A stretch of DNA of 46,790 bases from Sulfuritalea sp. (GTDB lineage Bacteria > Pseudomonadota > Gammaproteobacteria > Burkholderiales > Rhodocyclaceae). The position numbers and the translations under genes are program-made. The notes beneath the pieces were generated by a model that ran no database searches, was not told where the DNA came from, and saw only the letters and a program-made list of their open reading frames with translations. Shown here one piece after another: positions 26,378 to 34,220 of this stretch (position 1 is its first letter; the number at the start of each line of letters is the position of its first letter). Location of the stretch: positions 1 through 46,790 of the forward strand of contig JAMPYF010000035.1 of assembly GCA_023700805.1 (NCBI GenBank). Reading direction: 5' to 3'.

Positions 26378-28267
26378 ATGGCAGCTGAATCCCGCACGGA
26401 ACTCCTCGCCTTCCTGCGCCGGCATGCGCCATTCAAGGACATGGGTGCGTTTGCGCTCGACGCGCTGGCATCCAGCCTGACCCCGGTCACGGTGCCCGGC
26501 GGCGGCCTGATCCTGACGCCGCGCGACATGCCGCCGGATCTGTTCATCATCGAGGCGGGCAAGGTGCAGGCGCGCCAGGCGGGCGACGTCAATCTCACCG
26601 ACCGGCCCCTCTACGAGCTGCTGCCGGGGCAAAGTTTTCCGCTGGCGGCGGTGGCGGCCAAGCGCTCGGCGATCAATGTCTATTCGGCGGTCGAAGACGT
26701 CCTGCTTTGGCGTCTCGCCAGCGCCGACTTTTTCAGGCTGCTGCTGGGCAGCTGCGAGTTCAACCGCTTCGTGCTCGACCATGTGGCCGGCCTGCTCGAC
26801 GCGGCGCGGCGCCAGATCGAGATCCAGTTCGGCCAGCGCAATGTCGATCAACAGCCGCTCAACTCGCAGCTTTCCGCCTTCCTGCGGCCGACGGTGATCA
26901 GCGTCGCGCCGCAGACACCGATCCGCCAGGCCATGGAAACCATGGTCCAGGCCAAGGTCGGCTCGGTGATCGTCACCGACGCCGACAACCGGTCGCTCGG
27001 CATCTTCACCCAAAGCGACGCGCTGCGCCGCGTGGTGATTCCCGACTACCCGACCGCCGCGCCGATCGAGGAGGTGATGACCACCGCGCCGGTGACCATC
27101 CCGGCCCAGGCCACGGCCTATGACGCCATGCTGGCGATGGCGACGCACGGCATCCGTCACCTGGTGATCGTCGACGCCGGCGAGCGGGTGGCCGGGGTGG
27201 TTTCCGAGCGCGACCTGTTCGCCATGCAGCGCATCGGCCTGCGCAACGTGCGCCGGGTGATCGAGGCCGCCGCGGACATCGACAGCCTGAGCCAGGCGGC
27301 CGGCGACGTGCGCCGCCTGTGTCTCAACATGCTGGGCCAGGGCGTCGGCGCCGAGCGGCTGACGCAGTTCATATCCGGCCTCAACGACAACCTGACGCGC
27401 CGCGTGATAGAGATCAACCTGGCGCAGCACGACCTGTTCGGACTCGACTGGGCCTGGCTGGCCTTCGGCTCGGAGGGGCGCGACGAGCAGACCTTCAGCA
27501 CCGACCAGGACAATGGAATCATTTTCATCTGCCCCGATTTCGCCGACCGCGATGCGCTGCAGCTGCGTTTCCTCGACTTCGCCCGCGACGTCAATCAGGG
27601 CCTGGCGCGCTGCGGTTTTCCGCTGTGCAAGGGCAACATCATGGCCAGCAACCCGCTCTGGTGCCTGAGCCAGGACGAGTGGCAGGAGCGCTTCACGCAG
27701 TGGATACGCGCGCCGGAGCCCGAGGCGCTGCTGAACGCCACGATCTTTTTCGATTTCCGCCCGCTGTACGGCAACCTGGCGCTGGCCAAGGCCTTGCGCA
27801 AATGGCTGCTGGGCATGACCGACAACGCCCGGCTGTTCCTGCGCCTGATGGCCGAGAATGCGCTGAAGTCGGCGCCGCCGCTGGGCGTGATCCGCGATTT
27901 CGTCTATGACAGCAAGGCGGATTTCCCCCATACGCTCGACCTCAAGGCCTTCGGCGCGCGTCCCGTCGTCGATGCCGCCCGCATCATCGCGCTGGCCCAC
28001 GGCATTGCCCACAGCAGCACCGTGGAACGCCTGCGCGCCGCCGCCGAACAGAAACTGCTGGGCAACGACGACGTCAACGCGGTGATCGAAGGCTTCTTCT
28101 TCATCCAGCAGCTGCGCCTGCAGAACCAGCGCGGCGGCACGCCGCCGGGCGGCGAGAACCGCATCGACCCGGACCAGCTCAACGAACTGGACCGGCAGGT
28201 GCTGAAGGAGGCCTTCAAGCAGGTCAAGCGCCTGCAGTCGCGGCTGCAACTCGAATACCGGCTTTAA
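26378..28267 (+). CDS. cNMP-binding/CBS/DUF294 nucleotidyltransferase-like protein
   Basis: A 629-aa protein with four parts: cyclic-nucleotide-binding-like domain (~10-130), a pair of CBS domains (~165-290, VGSVIVTDADNRSLGIFTQSD and IRHLVIVDAGERVAGVVSERD), a nucleotidyltransferase core (FGSEGRDEQTFSTDQDNGI, ~363-381) and the DUF294 C-terminal domain. CBS pairs often bind adenine nucleotides, so energy state or a cyclic nucleotide may gate a nucleotidylation reaction. Proteins of this type often lie beside DnaQ-like exonucleases and acetate-related genes in proteobacteria. It shares GFPLC-G, PLWCLSQ-EW and EPEALLNA-IFFD blocks with the preceding paralogue. It is the last gene of the operon; a 159-nt spacer follows. 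Confidence 0.92.
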   Translation: MAAESRTELLAFLRRHAPFKDMGAFALDALASSLTPVTVPGGGLILTPRDMPPDLFIIEAGKVQARQAGDVNLTDRPLYELLPGQSFPLAAVAAKRSAINVYSAVEDVLLWRLASADFFRLLLGSCEFNRFVLDHVAGLLDAARRQIEIQFGQRNVDQQPLNSQLSAFLRPTVISVAPQTPIRQAMETMVQAKVGSVIVTDADNRSLGIFTQSDALRRVVIPDYPTAAPIEEVMTTAPVTIPAQATAYDAMLAMATHGIRHLVIVDAGERVAGVVSERDLFAMQRIGLRNVRRVIEAAADIDSLSQAAGDVRRLCLNMLGQGVGAERLTQFISGLNDNLTRRVIEINLAQHDLFGLDWAWLAFGSEGRDEQTFSTDQDNGIIFICPDFADRDALQLRFLDFARDVNQGLARCGFPLCKGNIMASNPLWCLSQDEWQERFTQWIRAPEPEALLNATIFFDFRPLYGNLALAKALRKWLLGMTDNARLFLRLMAENALKSAPPLGVIRDFVYDSKADFPHTLDLKAFGARPVVDAARIIALAHGIAHSSTVERLRAAAEQKLLGNDDVNAVIEGFFFIQQLRLQNQRGGTPPGGENRIDPDQLNELDRQVLKEAFKQVKRLQSRLQLEYRL

Positions 28268-28330
28268 CGCTCATGGCACCAAGCGCCGCCCGCTGAAGAT
28301 GAAACACGCGAAAGCCAAATTGAAGGCCCG

Positions 28331-28360
28331 CCCCCCATCCCCCCTCACGGGGGGCTACCA
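28331..28360. repeat. C-rich hairpin repeat, intergenic copy
   Basis: CCCCCC (28339-28344), TCAC, GGGGGG (28349-28354), preceded by GCCCGCCCCCCATCCCC and followed by CTACCAA. The left part resembles the repeat in the potC start (GCCCACCCCCCAGCCCC). There is no T-run, so it is not an ordinary terminator. TGAAACA near 28299 and TGTTTCA near 28405 flank it as a short inverted pair. Confidence 0.5.
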
Positions 28361-28426
28361 ATTGGCTCGCTTCGCTCGACTATATCCAGTCGCTTCGAAC
28401 GAACTGTTTCACGTTAAGTGGAGCCG

Positions 28427-30469
28427 ATGAACCAGACCGCCGTCCCCTTGCGCACCCCGCTCTTGCGCGGCGAGCGGCGCCTGCGCATCGCCCTGGTGGG
28501 AATGCCGGGCAGCGGCAAGACCACGCTGTTCGAGGCGGTGTCGAGCACGGCGCCGCAGCGCGGCGAGCTGAGCGGCACGCATCGCGTCTATCGCGAATGC
28601 ACGGTGCAGATCGGCCTCGACGAGGCCAGCGTGGTCGACCTGCCGAGCATCCATTCCCTGCACCATCTGGAGGGCGACGATCTTTCGGCGCTGAAATACC
28701 TGCTCTGGGGCGACGATCGTCCGCCGGTTTCGCTGCACGAACGCTCCGGGCCGCCCGCCCCCTTCGCGCCGCCGGACCTGATCATCCAGGTGGTCGACGC
28801 CACCAGCCTGCAAAGCCACCTCGAACTGACGCTGGAACTTTCCCAGCTCGGGCGCCCGATCGTGCTGGCGCTGAACCGCATGGACGAGGCGGCGAACAAG
28901 GGCCTCTACATCAACGTCAAGTCCCTCGAACAGCTGCTGGGCATGCCCGTGGTGCCGACCGTGGCGCTGATGGGGCAGGGCCTGGCGCAGTTGTTCGCCG
29001 CCGCCGTGAATGCCGCCCGCGATGCCACCTGCCCGCTGCCGCAGCCGCCCAGCCGGCACATCGCCGACAGCCTGCAGCCGCTCAGCGCGGCGTTGAACCA
29101 CGCCGAGATCCATGCGGCGTTTCGCGTGCCGCATCCCTTGCTGCTGCTGCAGTTCGCCGCGGCCGACGGCTTCATCGAAGACGAACTGGCGCAGCATTTC
29201 CCCGCTTTGCTGCCGCAGTTGCGCGCCCTGCGCGCGACCGCCGGCCTGAAGCTGCCGCGGCCGCTGGCCGAGGAGCTGCACGCCGACCGCCACCATCGCG
29301 CCGCCAGCGTGGTCGAGTCCGCGCTGCGCATGGGATCGCCGGCTGACGCCCACGACTGGCGCTACTGGCTCGACGAGCTGTTCCTGCATCCGCAATGGGG
29401 CCTGATCGGCAGCTTGGCGGTGTTCGGCGCGGTGCTGTTCGTCGTCTTCGAAATCAGCGGCTGGATCGATTCGATGACCACGGTGCGCCTGGCCGCGGCC
29501 TTCGCCGGCTGGCAACCGCAGGACACCGCCGGCGTGGTCGGGCGCGCCGTGACGGACGGCCTGATCGGCCTGACCGGCATCGTGGTGCCTTACATGATTC
29601 CGTTGGTGATGCTGCTCGTGGCGCTGGAGGAAGCCGGACTGATGCAGCGCATCGCCTTCGTCGTCGACCGCGGCTTCCACCAGATCGGGCTGCATGGCGG
29701 CGTCGCCGTACCCTTCCTGCTCGGGCTCGGCTGCAACGTGCCGGCCATCTCCGGCGCGGCGCGGGTGACCGGCGGCCGCGAGCGCGTGATCGCCTCGGTG
29801 CTGATCACCTTCGTGCCCTGCTCGGCGCGTTCGGCGATCATTCTCGCGCTCGCCGGCAAGTATCTCGGGGCCGCGGGCGTGCTCGGCATATTCGCGCTGA
29901 CCCTGATCATCATCGCCGTGATGGGGCGTCTGCTGTCGCGCCGCGACCGCGAACTGGGCCCCGGCCAGGTGCAGGAAATCCCGGCCTATGCGCTGCCGGA
30001 CTGGCGCAAACTGCTGGCGGAGACCTGGGAGCGCACCAGCGACATCCTGACCATCGTCACGCCGCTGCTGGTGGGCGGCAGCGTGGTGCTGGCGCTGCTC
30101 AATCACATCGGCGCCGACAGCCTGATCAACTCGCTGCTGATGCCGGCAACCGTCTGGTGGCTGGGCCTGCCGCTAGCGCTCGGCGTGCCGCTGCTGTTCG
30201 GCGTGCTGCGCAAGGAACTGTCGCTGCTGATGATTTACCAGGCGCTGGGCACCCAGGACATCGGCGCGCTGCTCGATTCGCTGCAGATCGTGACCCTGCT
30301 GCTGTTCCTGACCTTCTATATTCCCTGCGTGTCCACCTTCGCCGTGATGCTGAAAACCATCGGCCGCCGCGATGCCCTGTTCTCGGTGGCGCTCTCGGTC
30401 GGCGTGGCGCTGCTGGTCAGCGGCATGGTGCGTTTCGGACTGGGAGCCGCGCGGCTGCTGACGGGATAG
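28427..30469 (+). CDS. feoB: FeoB-like transporter with divergent G domain
   Basis: A 680-aa inner-membrane protein. The N-terminal GTPase domain has G1 GMPGSGKT (25-32) and G4 NRMD (150-153), but G3 reads DLPS (71-74) where FeoB normally has DxPG, and the switch I region lacks the usual NWPGVT. The transport part is FeoB-like: two Gate domains (VPYMIPLVMLLVALEEAGLM, FLLGLGCNVPAISGA, FVPCSARS and FGVLRKELSLLM). It should move Fe(II) or another divalent metal. No feoA or feoC is adjacent. ATG 28427 is placed 3 nt after AAGTGGAG (28416-28423). Confidence 0.88.
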   Translation: MNQTAVPLRTPLLRGERRLRIALVGMPGSGKTTLFEAVSSTAPQRGELSGTHRVYRECTVQIGLDEASVVDLPSIHSLHHLEGDDLSALKYLLWGDDRPPVSLHERSGPPAPFAPPDLIIQVVDATSLQSHLELTLELSQLGRPIVLALNRMDEAANKGLYINVKSLEQLLGMPVVPTVALMGQGLAQLFAAAVNAARDATCPLPQPPSRHIADSLQPLSAALNHAEIHAAFRVPHPLLLLQFAAADGFIEDELAQHFPALLPQLRALRATAGLKLPRPLAEELHADRHHRAASVVESALRMGSPADAHDWRYWLDELFLHPQWGLIGSLAVFGAVLFVVFEISGWIDSMTTVRLAAAFAGWQPQDTAGVVGRAVTDGLIGLTGIVVPYMIPLVMLLVALEEAGLMQRIAFVVDRGFHQIGLHGGVAVPFLLGLGCNVPAISGAARVTGGRERVIASVLITFVPCSARSAIILALAGKYLGAAGVLGIFALTLIIIAVMGRLLSRRDRELGPGQVQEIPAYALPDWRKLLAETWERTSDILTIVTPLLVGGSVVLALLNHIGADSLINSLLMPATVWWLGLPLALGVPLLFGVLRKELSLLMIYQALGTQDIGALLDSLQIVTLLLFLTFYIPCVSTFAVMLKTIGRRDALFSVALSVGVALLVSGMVRFGLGAARLLTG

Positions 30470-30573
30470 AATCGGCGCAGCCATTCGACATCGGCCCTGC
30501 GCCGCCGCCGGCCGGGAGTGTTACCTTAAGCATTCGGGAAATTCCGCAAACTTTGCAATTAGAGGCGCCAACC

Positions 30574-30939
30574 ATGCAAGGATTCGATTTCGACCATGCC
30601 CTGACCATGCATCGCGCATGGAAAATGAAATTCCAGCTGGCGCTGGGCAGCGTCAGCAACCGCGGCTACGACACGCAGCCGATCGGCGACGCGGCGCAGT
30701 GCAGCCTCGGCCAGTGGCTGGCGGCGAACGCCGGCGAGCTCGCCGGCTATCCTTCGGCGCAGGAACTGCTGAAGGTGCACGAGGAGTTCCACCGGCGCTC
30801 GAAATCCATCGCCGACGACATCCGCAACGGCAAGATCCTGCAGATGAACGACCAGCCCATCGTCGACTACCTGGCCCTGTCCGCGAAGATCGAAGCCCTG
30901 CTGGAGCGGCTCGACGGCGACCTGCGCAAGGCCGCGTGA
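30574..30939 (+). CDS. CZB-domain zinc-binding protein
   Basis: A 121-aa soluble protein that is essentially one chemoreceptor zinc-binding (CZB) domain. The 3His/1Cys set is visible: H13 (MHRAWKMK), C43 (CSLGQWL), H69 and H73 (HEEFHRRS). In chemoreceptors and in the diguanylate cyclase DgcZ this domain senses zinc or hypochlorite; here it stands alone, so it may act in trans on a partner. AGAGG at 30561-30565 precedes the ATG by 8 nt. It follows the FeoB-like gene by 104 nt. Confidence 0.88.
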   Translation: MQGFDFDHALTMHRAWKMKFQLALGSVSNRGYDTQPIGDAAQCSLGQWLAANAGELAGYPSAQELLKVHEEFHRRSKSIADDIRNGKILQMNDQPIVDYLALSAKIEALLERLDGDLRKAA

Positions 30940-30982
30940 GGCGCCCGCCAAACCGCCGCCCGAAGCACGACAAAGGACATCC

Positions 30983-31462
30983 ATGAATCCGCAGAACGGC
31001 TACGACATCGAAGACATGGCGGTCGGCATGAGCGCAGAAACCGCCAAGACCATCACCGAGGCCGACATCGTGCTGTTTTCGGCCGTATCGACCGACGTCA
31101 ACGCGGTGCATCTGGACGAGGAATACGCGCAGACCACGCAGTTCGGCGGCCGCATCGCGCACGGCATGCTGACCGCCAGCCTGCTGTCGGCCGTGATGGG
31201 CAATCGCCTGCCCGGTCCCGGCGTGATCTACGTCAGCCAGTCGCTGCGCTTTCGCGCGCCGGTGCATCCCGGCGACACGGTGCGGGCGAAGGTGACGGTC
31301 AAGCAGGTCATCGCGGAAAGATCCAGGGTGGTGCTCGACACCGTGTGCAGCGTGGGCGGCAAGGTGGTCATCGACGGCGAAGCCACGGTCATGACCACCT
31401 CGCGCGCCAAGCGCGAGGCGGCCGCCAGGCAAGCCGCCGCCGCGGTCAGCCTGGCCAGTTGA
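30983..31462 (+). CDS. MaoC-like (R)-specific enoyl-CoA hydratase
   Basis: A 159-aa hot-dog-fold protein. The hydratase-2 motif is clear: STDVNAVHLDEEYAQTTQFG with GGRIAHGML following, giving the catalytic Asp/His pair. PhaJ-type members hydrate trans-2-enoyl-CoA to (R)-3-hydroxyacyl-CoA and can feed polyhydroxyalkanoate synthesis; other members act in fatty-acid breakdown. The C-terminal ~20 residues (SRAKREAAARQAAAAVSLAS) are an extra charged tail. AAAGGA lies just upstream of ATG 30983. The stop overlaps the TTG start of the nitroreductase. Confidence 0.88.
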   Translation: MNPQNGYDIEDMAVGMSAETAKTITEADIVLFSAVSTDVNAVHLDEEYAQTTQFGGRIAHGMLTASLLSAVMGNRLPGPGVIYVSQSLRFRAPVHPGDTVRAKVTVKQVIAERSRVVLDTVCSVGGKVVIDGEATVMTTSRAKREAAARQAAAAVSLAS

Positions 31463-32154
31463 ATTTGACGCCGGAAGTCCAGCAGGCCGCGCTCGACGCC
31501 GTGATGGCCGGGCGCCACTCGGTGCGCGCCTTCCTGCCGACTCCGGTGCCGCGCCAACTGCTCGCCGACATCCTCGGCATGGCGCGCCGCGCGCCCTCGG
31601 GCACCAACCTGCAGCCCTGGCGCGTGCATGTGCTGACCGGCGCCACGCGCCGGCGCCTGGTCGAGGCCGTCTGCGCCGCCTACGATGCCGACGAGCCCGG
31701 CCACCGCGCCGAGTACAACTACTATCCCGCCGAGTTCTTCGAGCCCTATTTGGCGCGCCGGCGCAAGATCGGCTGGGGCCTCTACGGCCTGCTCGGCATC
31801 GAAAAGGGCGACAAGCCGGGAATGCGCGCGCAGATGCGGCGCAACTACGAGTTCTTCGGCGCCCCGGTCGGCCTCATCTTCAGCATCGATCGCCGCATGG
31901 GGCAGGGCGGCTGGCTCGATTACGGCATGTTCCTACAAGGCGTGATGCTCGCCGCGCGCGCCCGCGGCCTCGACACCTGCCCACAGGTGGCCTGGCTCGA
32001 CTATCACCGCATCATCGCCGACGTGCTCGGCTTCGGGCCGCAGGAACAACTGGTCTGCGGCATGTCGCTGGGCTACGCCGATCCGGCGGCGGTCGAGAAC
32101 AGCCTGGCCACCGAGCGCGCCGCGCTTGAAGAATTCGTCGCCTTCCATGACTGA
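31459..32154 (+). CDS. nitroreductase family protein
   Basis: About 231 aa, FMN-dependent nitroreductase fold: AGRHSVRAFLPTPVP near the N-terminus, ARRAPSGTNLQPWRVHVL for flavin binding, and GGWLDYGMFLQGVMLAARARGL, QLVCGMSLGYADP near the end. It would reduce nitro compounds or quinones with NAD(P)H. No ATG fits the conserved N-terminus; TTG 31459 overlaps the upstream TGA as TTGA, and a second TTG lies at 31465. I take 31459 because the overlap implies coupling. The stop lies within the hslR start region, overlapping it by 8 nt. Confidence 0.88.
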   Translation: MNLTPEVQQAALDAVMAGRHSVRAFLPTPVPRQLLADILGMARRAPSGTNLQPWRVHVLTGATRRRLVEAVCAAYDADEPGHRAEYNYYPAEFFEPYLARRRKIGWGLYGLLGIEKGDKPGMRAQMRRNYEFFGAPVGLIFSIDRRMGQGGWLDYGMFLQGVMLAARARGLDTCPQVAWLDYHRIIADVLGFGPQEQLVCGMSLGYADPAAVENSLATERAALEEFVAFHD

Positions 32155-32542
32155 GAACGCAGGTGGGGGAGGGCGCCAGCGCATCGACAAGTGGCTCTGG
32201 GCCGCGCGCTTCTTCAAGACGCGCAGCCTCGCCGCCGCCGCGGTCGACGGCGGCAAGGTCAGGTGGAACGGCCAGACGGTGAAGCCGGCGCGCGAACTCA
32301 AGCCCGGCGACGAGCTGGAAATCTCGGCTGGCGAACTGCGCTGGACGGTCATCGTGCGCGGCCTCAATGCGCAGCGGCGGCCGGCGCCGGAAGCCCGCCT
32401 GCTCTACGAGGAAACCGCCGAAAGCCTGGCGCGGCGCCTGCAACTGGAAGAACTCCGCCGCCTCGCGCCGATGCCCGGCGCCGGCCTCAAGGGCCGGCCG
32501 ACCAAGAAGGCGGGCCGGCTGATCCGCGGCTTCAACGAATGA
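32147..32542 (+). CDS. hslR: ribosome-associated heat shock protein Hsp15
   Basis: A 131-aa S4-domain RNA-binding protein. RIDKWLWAARFFKTRSLAAAAVDGGKV is the S4 signature, followed by a basic C-terminal tail (KGRPTKKAGRLIRGF). Hsp15 binds free 50S subunits that carry a nascent chain and helps rescue stalled translation. ATG 32147 lies inside the nitroreductase end with an 8-nt overlap, so expression of the two is linked. Confidence 0.9.
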   Translation: MTENAGGGGRQRIDKWLWAARFFKTRSLAAAAVDGGKVRWNGQTVKPARELKPGDELEISAGELRWTVIVRGLNAQRRPAPEARLLYEETAESLARRLQLEELRRLAPMPGAGLKGRPTKKAGRLIRGFNE

Positions 32543-32618
32543 GGTGCGGTGGCTCATCCAGCGAGCCGGCGCCGGGTGATACTCTGCAGTTCGATACGAA
32601 ATTGGGGCGAGGCAAGGC

Positions 32619-33986
32619 ATGGAAATGACTGTGGCACTGGTGGTGGGTTTGTTGCTCGGCGGCGGGCTGGTCGGCTTTTTCCTGCTGGCGCGCCTGCGCG
32701 AAACCCAGGCCCAATTGGCCCAGCGCGAAAGCGAACTGGCTGCGTTGCGCGCCCAGGAGTCGACGCTGGCGATACGCTGCGCCACGCTGCAAACCGAACT
32801 CGAAAAGGATCAGGCCCTGTTCGCCGAGCGCCAGGCCACGCTCGAAGCCGCGCGCGACAGCTTCGCCGACGCCTTCAAGGTGATTTCGGCGGACGCCTTG
32901 GCGAAGAACAACCAGTCCTTCCTCGAACTCGCGCGCGCCACGCTGGAAGCGCAACAGGCGGCGGCGCTGGCCTCGGCGAAGACTGATCTGGACAAGCGGC
33001 AACTGGCGATCGGCGAGCTGGTGGCGCCGGTGAAGACCTCGCTGGAAAAATTCGAGCTGCAGATCCAGGGCATAGAAAAATCCCGCATCGATGCCTATGC
33101 CACGCTGACCGAGCAGGTGCGCGCCATGGCCGTGGCGCAAGGGGCCTTGCGCGAGGAAACCGGCAACCTGGTCAAGGCCCTGCGCGCGCCGCAAACGCGC
33201 GGGCGCTGGGGCGAACTGCAATTGAAGCGCGTGGTCGAGATGGCCGGCATGCTCGACCACTGCGATTTCTTCGAACAGGCCAGCACCAGCACCGAGGACG
33301 GCCGCCTGCGTCCCGACCTGATCGTCAGGCTGCCCGGCGGCAAGAACATCGTGGTCGACGCCAAGGCGCCGCTGGCCGCCTACCTCGAAGCGCTGGAAGC
33401 CAGCGACGAGGACGAGAAGAAGCGCAAGCTGGCCGACCACGCGCGCCAGGTGCGCGACCATCTCAGGAAGCTCGGACAGAAGGCCTATTGGGAGCAGTTC
33501 CAGCCCTCGCCGGATTTCGTCGTGCTGTTCCTGCCCGGCGAAATGTTCTACTCGGCCGCGCTGGAAGCCGACCCCTCGCTGATCGAACAGGGCGTCGAGC
33601 AGCGCGTGATCCTCGCCACGCCGACCACGCTGATCGCGCTGTTGCGCGCCGTGGCCTACGGCTGGACGCAGCAGGCCCTGACCGAGAATGCCGAGCGCAT
33701 CAGCCTGCTCGGGCGCGAGCTCTACGACCGCATTGCCACCGTGACCGAGCACTGGGGCCGCGTCGGCAGGAATCTCGGCGAGGCCGTCGGCGCCTACAAC
33801 AAGTCGGTGGCCTCGATGGAAAGCCGCGTCCTGGTCTCGGCACGCAAGTTCCGCGACCTCAAGGTGGCCGGCGAGGACAAGGAAATCGCCGACCTGAATC
33901 CGGTCGAGGCGCTGCCGCGCGACCTGCAGGCGCCGGAATTGCTGGAAAAAGACTTGCCGGCGAGGGACGGCGGGCTCACCCCATGA
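32619..33986 (+). CDS. rmuC: DNA recombination protein RmuC
   Basis: A 455-aa protein with an N-terminal membrane helix (VALVVGLLLGGGLVGFFLLA), a long coiled coil (~25-150), and the RmuC domain with RGRWGELQLKRVVEMAGM, DLIVRLPGGKNIVVDAKAPL and PDFVVLFLPGEMFY. RmuC limits DNA inversions at short inverted repeats and resembles restriction-fold nucleases. This is notable in a window rich in short inverted repeats. ATG 32619 has GAGG 6 nt upstream; a second in-frame ATG is two codons on. Confidence 0.93.
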   Translation: MEMTVALVVGLLLGGGLVGFFLLARLRETQAQLAQRESELAALRAQESTLAIRCATLQTELEKDQALFAERQATLEAARDSFADAFKVISADALAKNNQSFLELARATLEAQQAAALASAKTDLDKRQLAIGELVAPVKTSLEKFELQIQGIEKSRIDAYATLTEQVRAMAVAQGALREETGNLVKALRAPQTRGRWGELQLKRVVEMAGMLDHCDFFEQASTSTEDGRLRPDLIVRLPGGKNIVVDAKAPLAAYLEALEASDEDEKKRKLADHARQVRDHLRKLGQKAYWEQFQPSPDFVVLFLPGEMFYSAALEADPSLIEQGVEQRVILATPTTLIALLRAVAYGWTQQALTENAERISLLGRELYDRIATVTEHWGRVGRNLGEAVGAYNKSVASMESRVLVSARKFRDLKVAGEDKEIADLNPVEALPRDLQAPELLEKDLPARDGGLTP

Positions 33987-34032
33987 GCCTCGCGGCCGGC
34001 AGACTGTGCTCCATTCACAAGGAGGCAGTCCC

Positions 34033-34149
34033 ATGTACACCGATCAGATCTTCGTCCAGCAGCCCGTCCATCGCGGCGACCTCGCCGTGTTCATCGTCAC
34101 CACGACCCTCTGCGCCCTGGGCGCCTTGATGCTGCCGCTGGCGGGGTGA
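34033..34149 (+). CDS. small membrane peptide, 38 aa
   Basis: A short frame from ATG 34033 to TGA 34147-34149 with an excellent ribosome site, AAGGAGG (34019-34025), 7 nt upstream. The product starts MYTDQIFVQQPVHRGDLA and then has one hydrophobic helix (VFIVTTTLCALGALMLPLAG). I do not recognise a family. The strong ribosome site and membrane topology argue for a real gene. It lies 46 nt after rmuC. Confidence 0.6.
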   Translation: MYTDQIFVQQPVHRGDLAVFIVTTTLCALGALMLPLAG

Positions 34150-34157
34150 ATCCTTCC

Positions 34158-34163
34158 TATAAT
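34158..34163 (+). promoter_or_regulatory. consensus -10 upstream of ORF6N gene
   Basis: A perfect TATAAT in a GC-rich region. No good -35 is seen at 17 bp. Transcription would begin near 34170, which makes ATG 34170 an unlikely start unless leaderless and favours ATG 34221. Confidence 0.4.
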
Positions 34164-34220
34164 CCGGCAATGTCAAATTCATCGGTGAAACGGGATGTGG
34201 CCGCAAGGGACCGATCCTCA

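Noticed and set aside
25274..28249. Very long open frame on the minus strand (about 990 codons), with others at 23209-26139, 34511-37543 and 37480-40569.
   Set aside because: They lie opposite well-recognised genes, have His/Gln/Arg-rich, low-hydrophobicity products with no motif, and result from high third-position GC on the coding strand.
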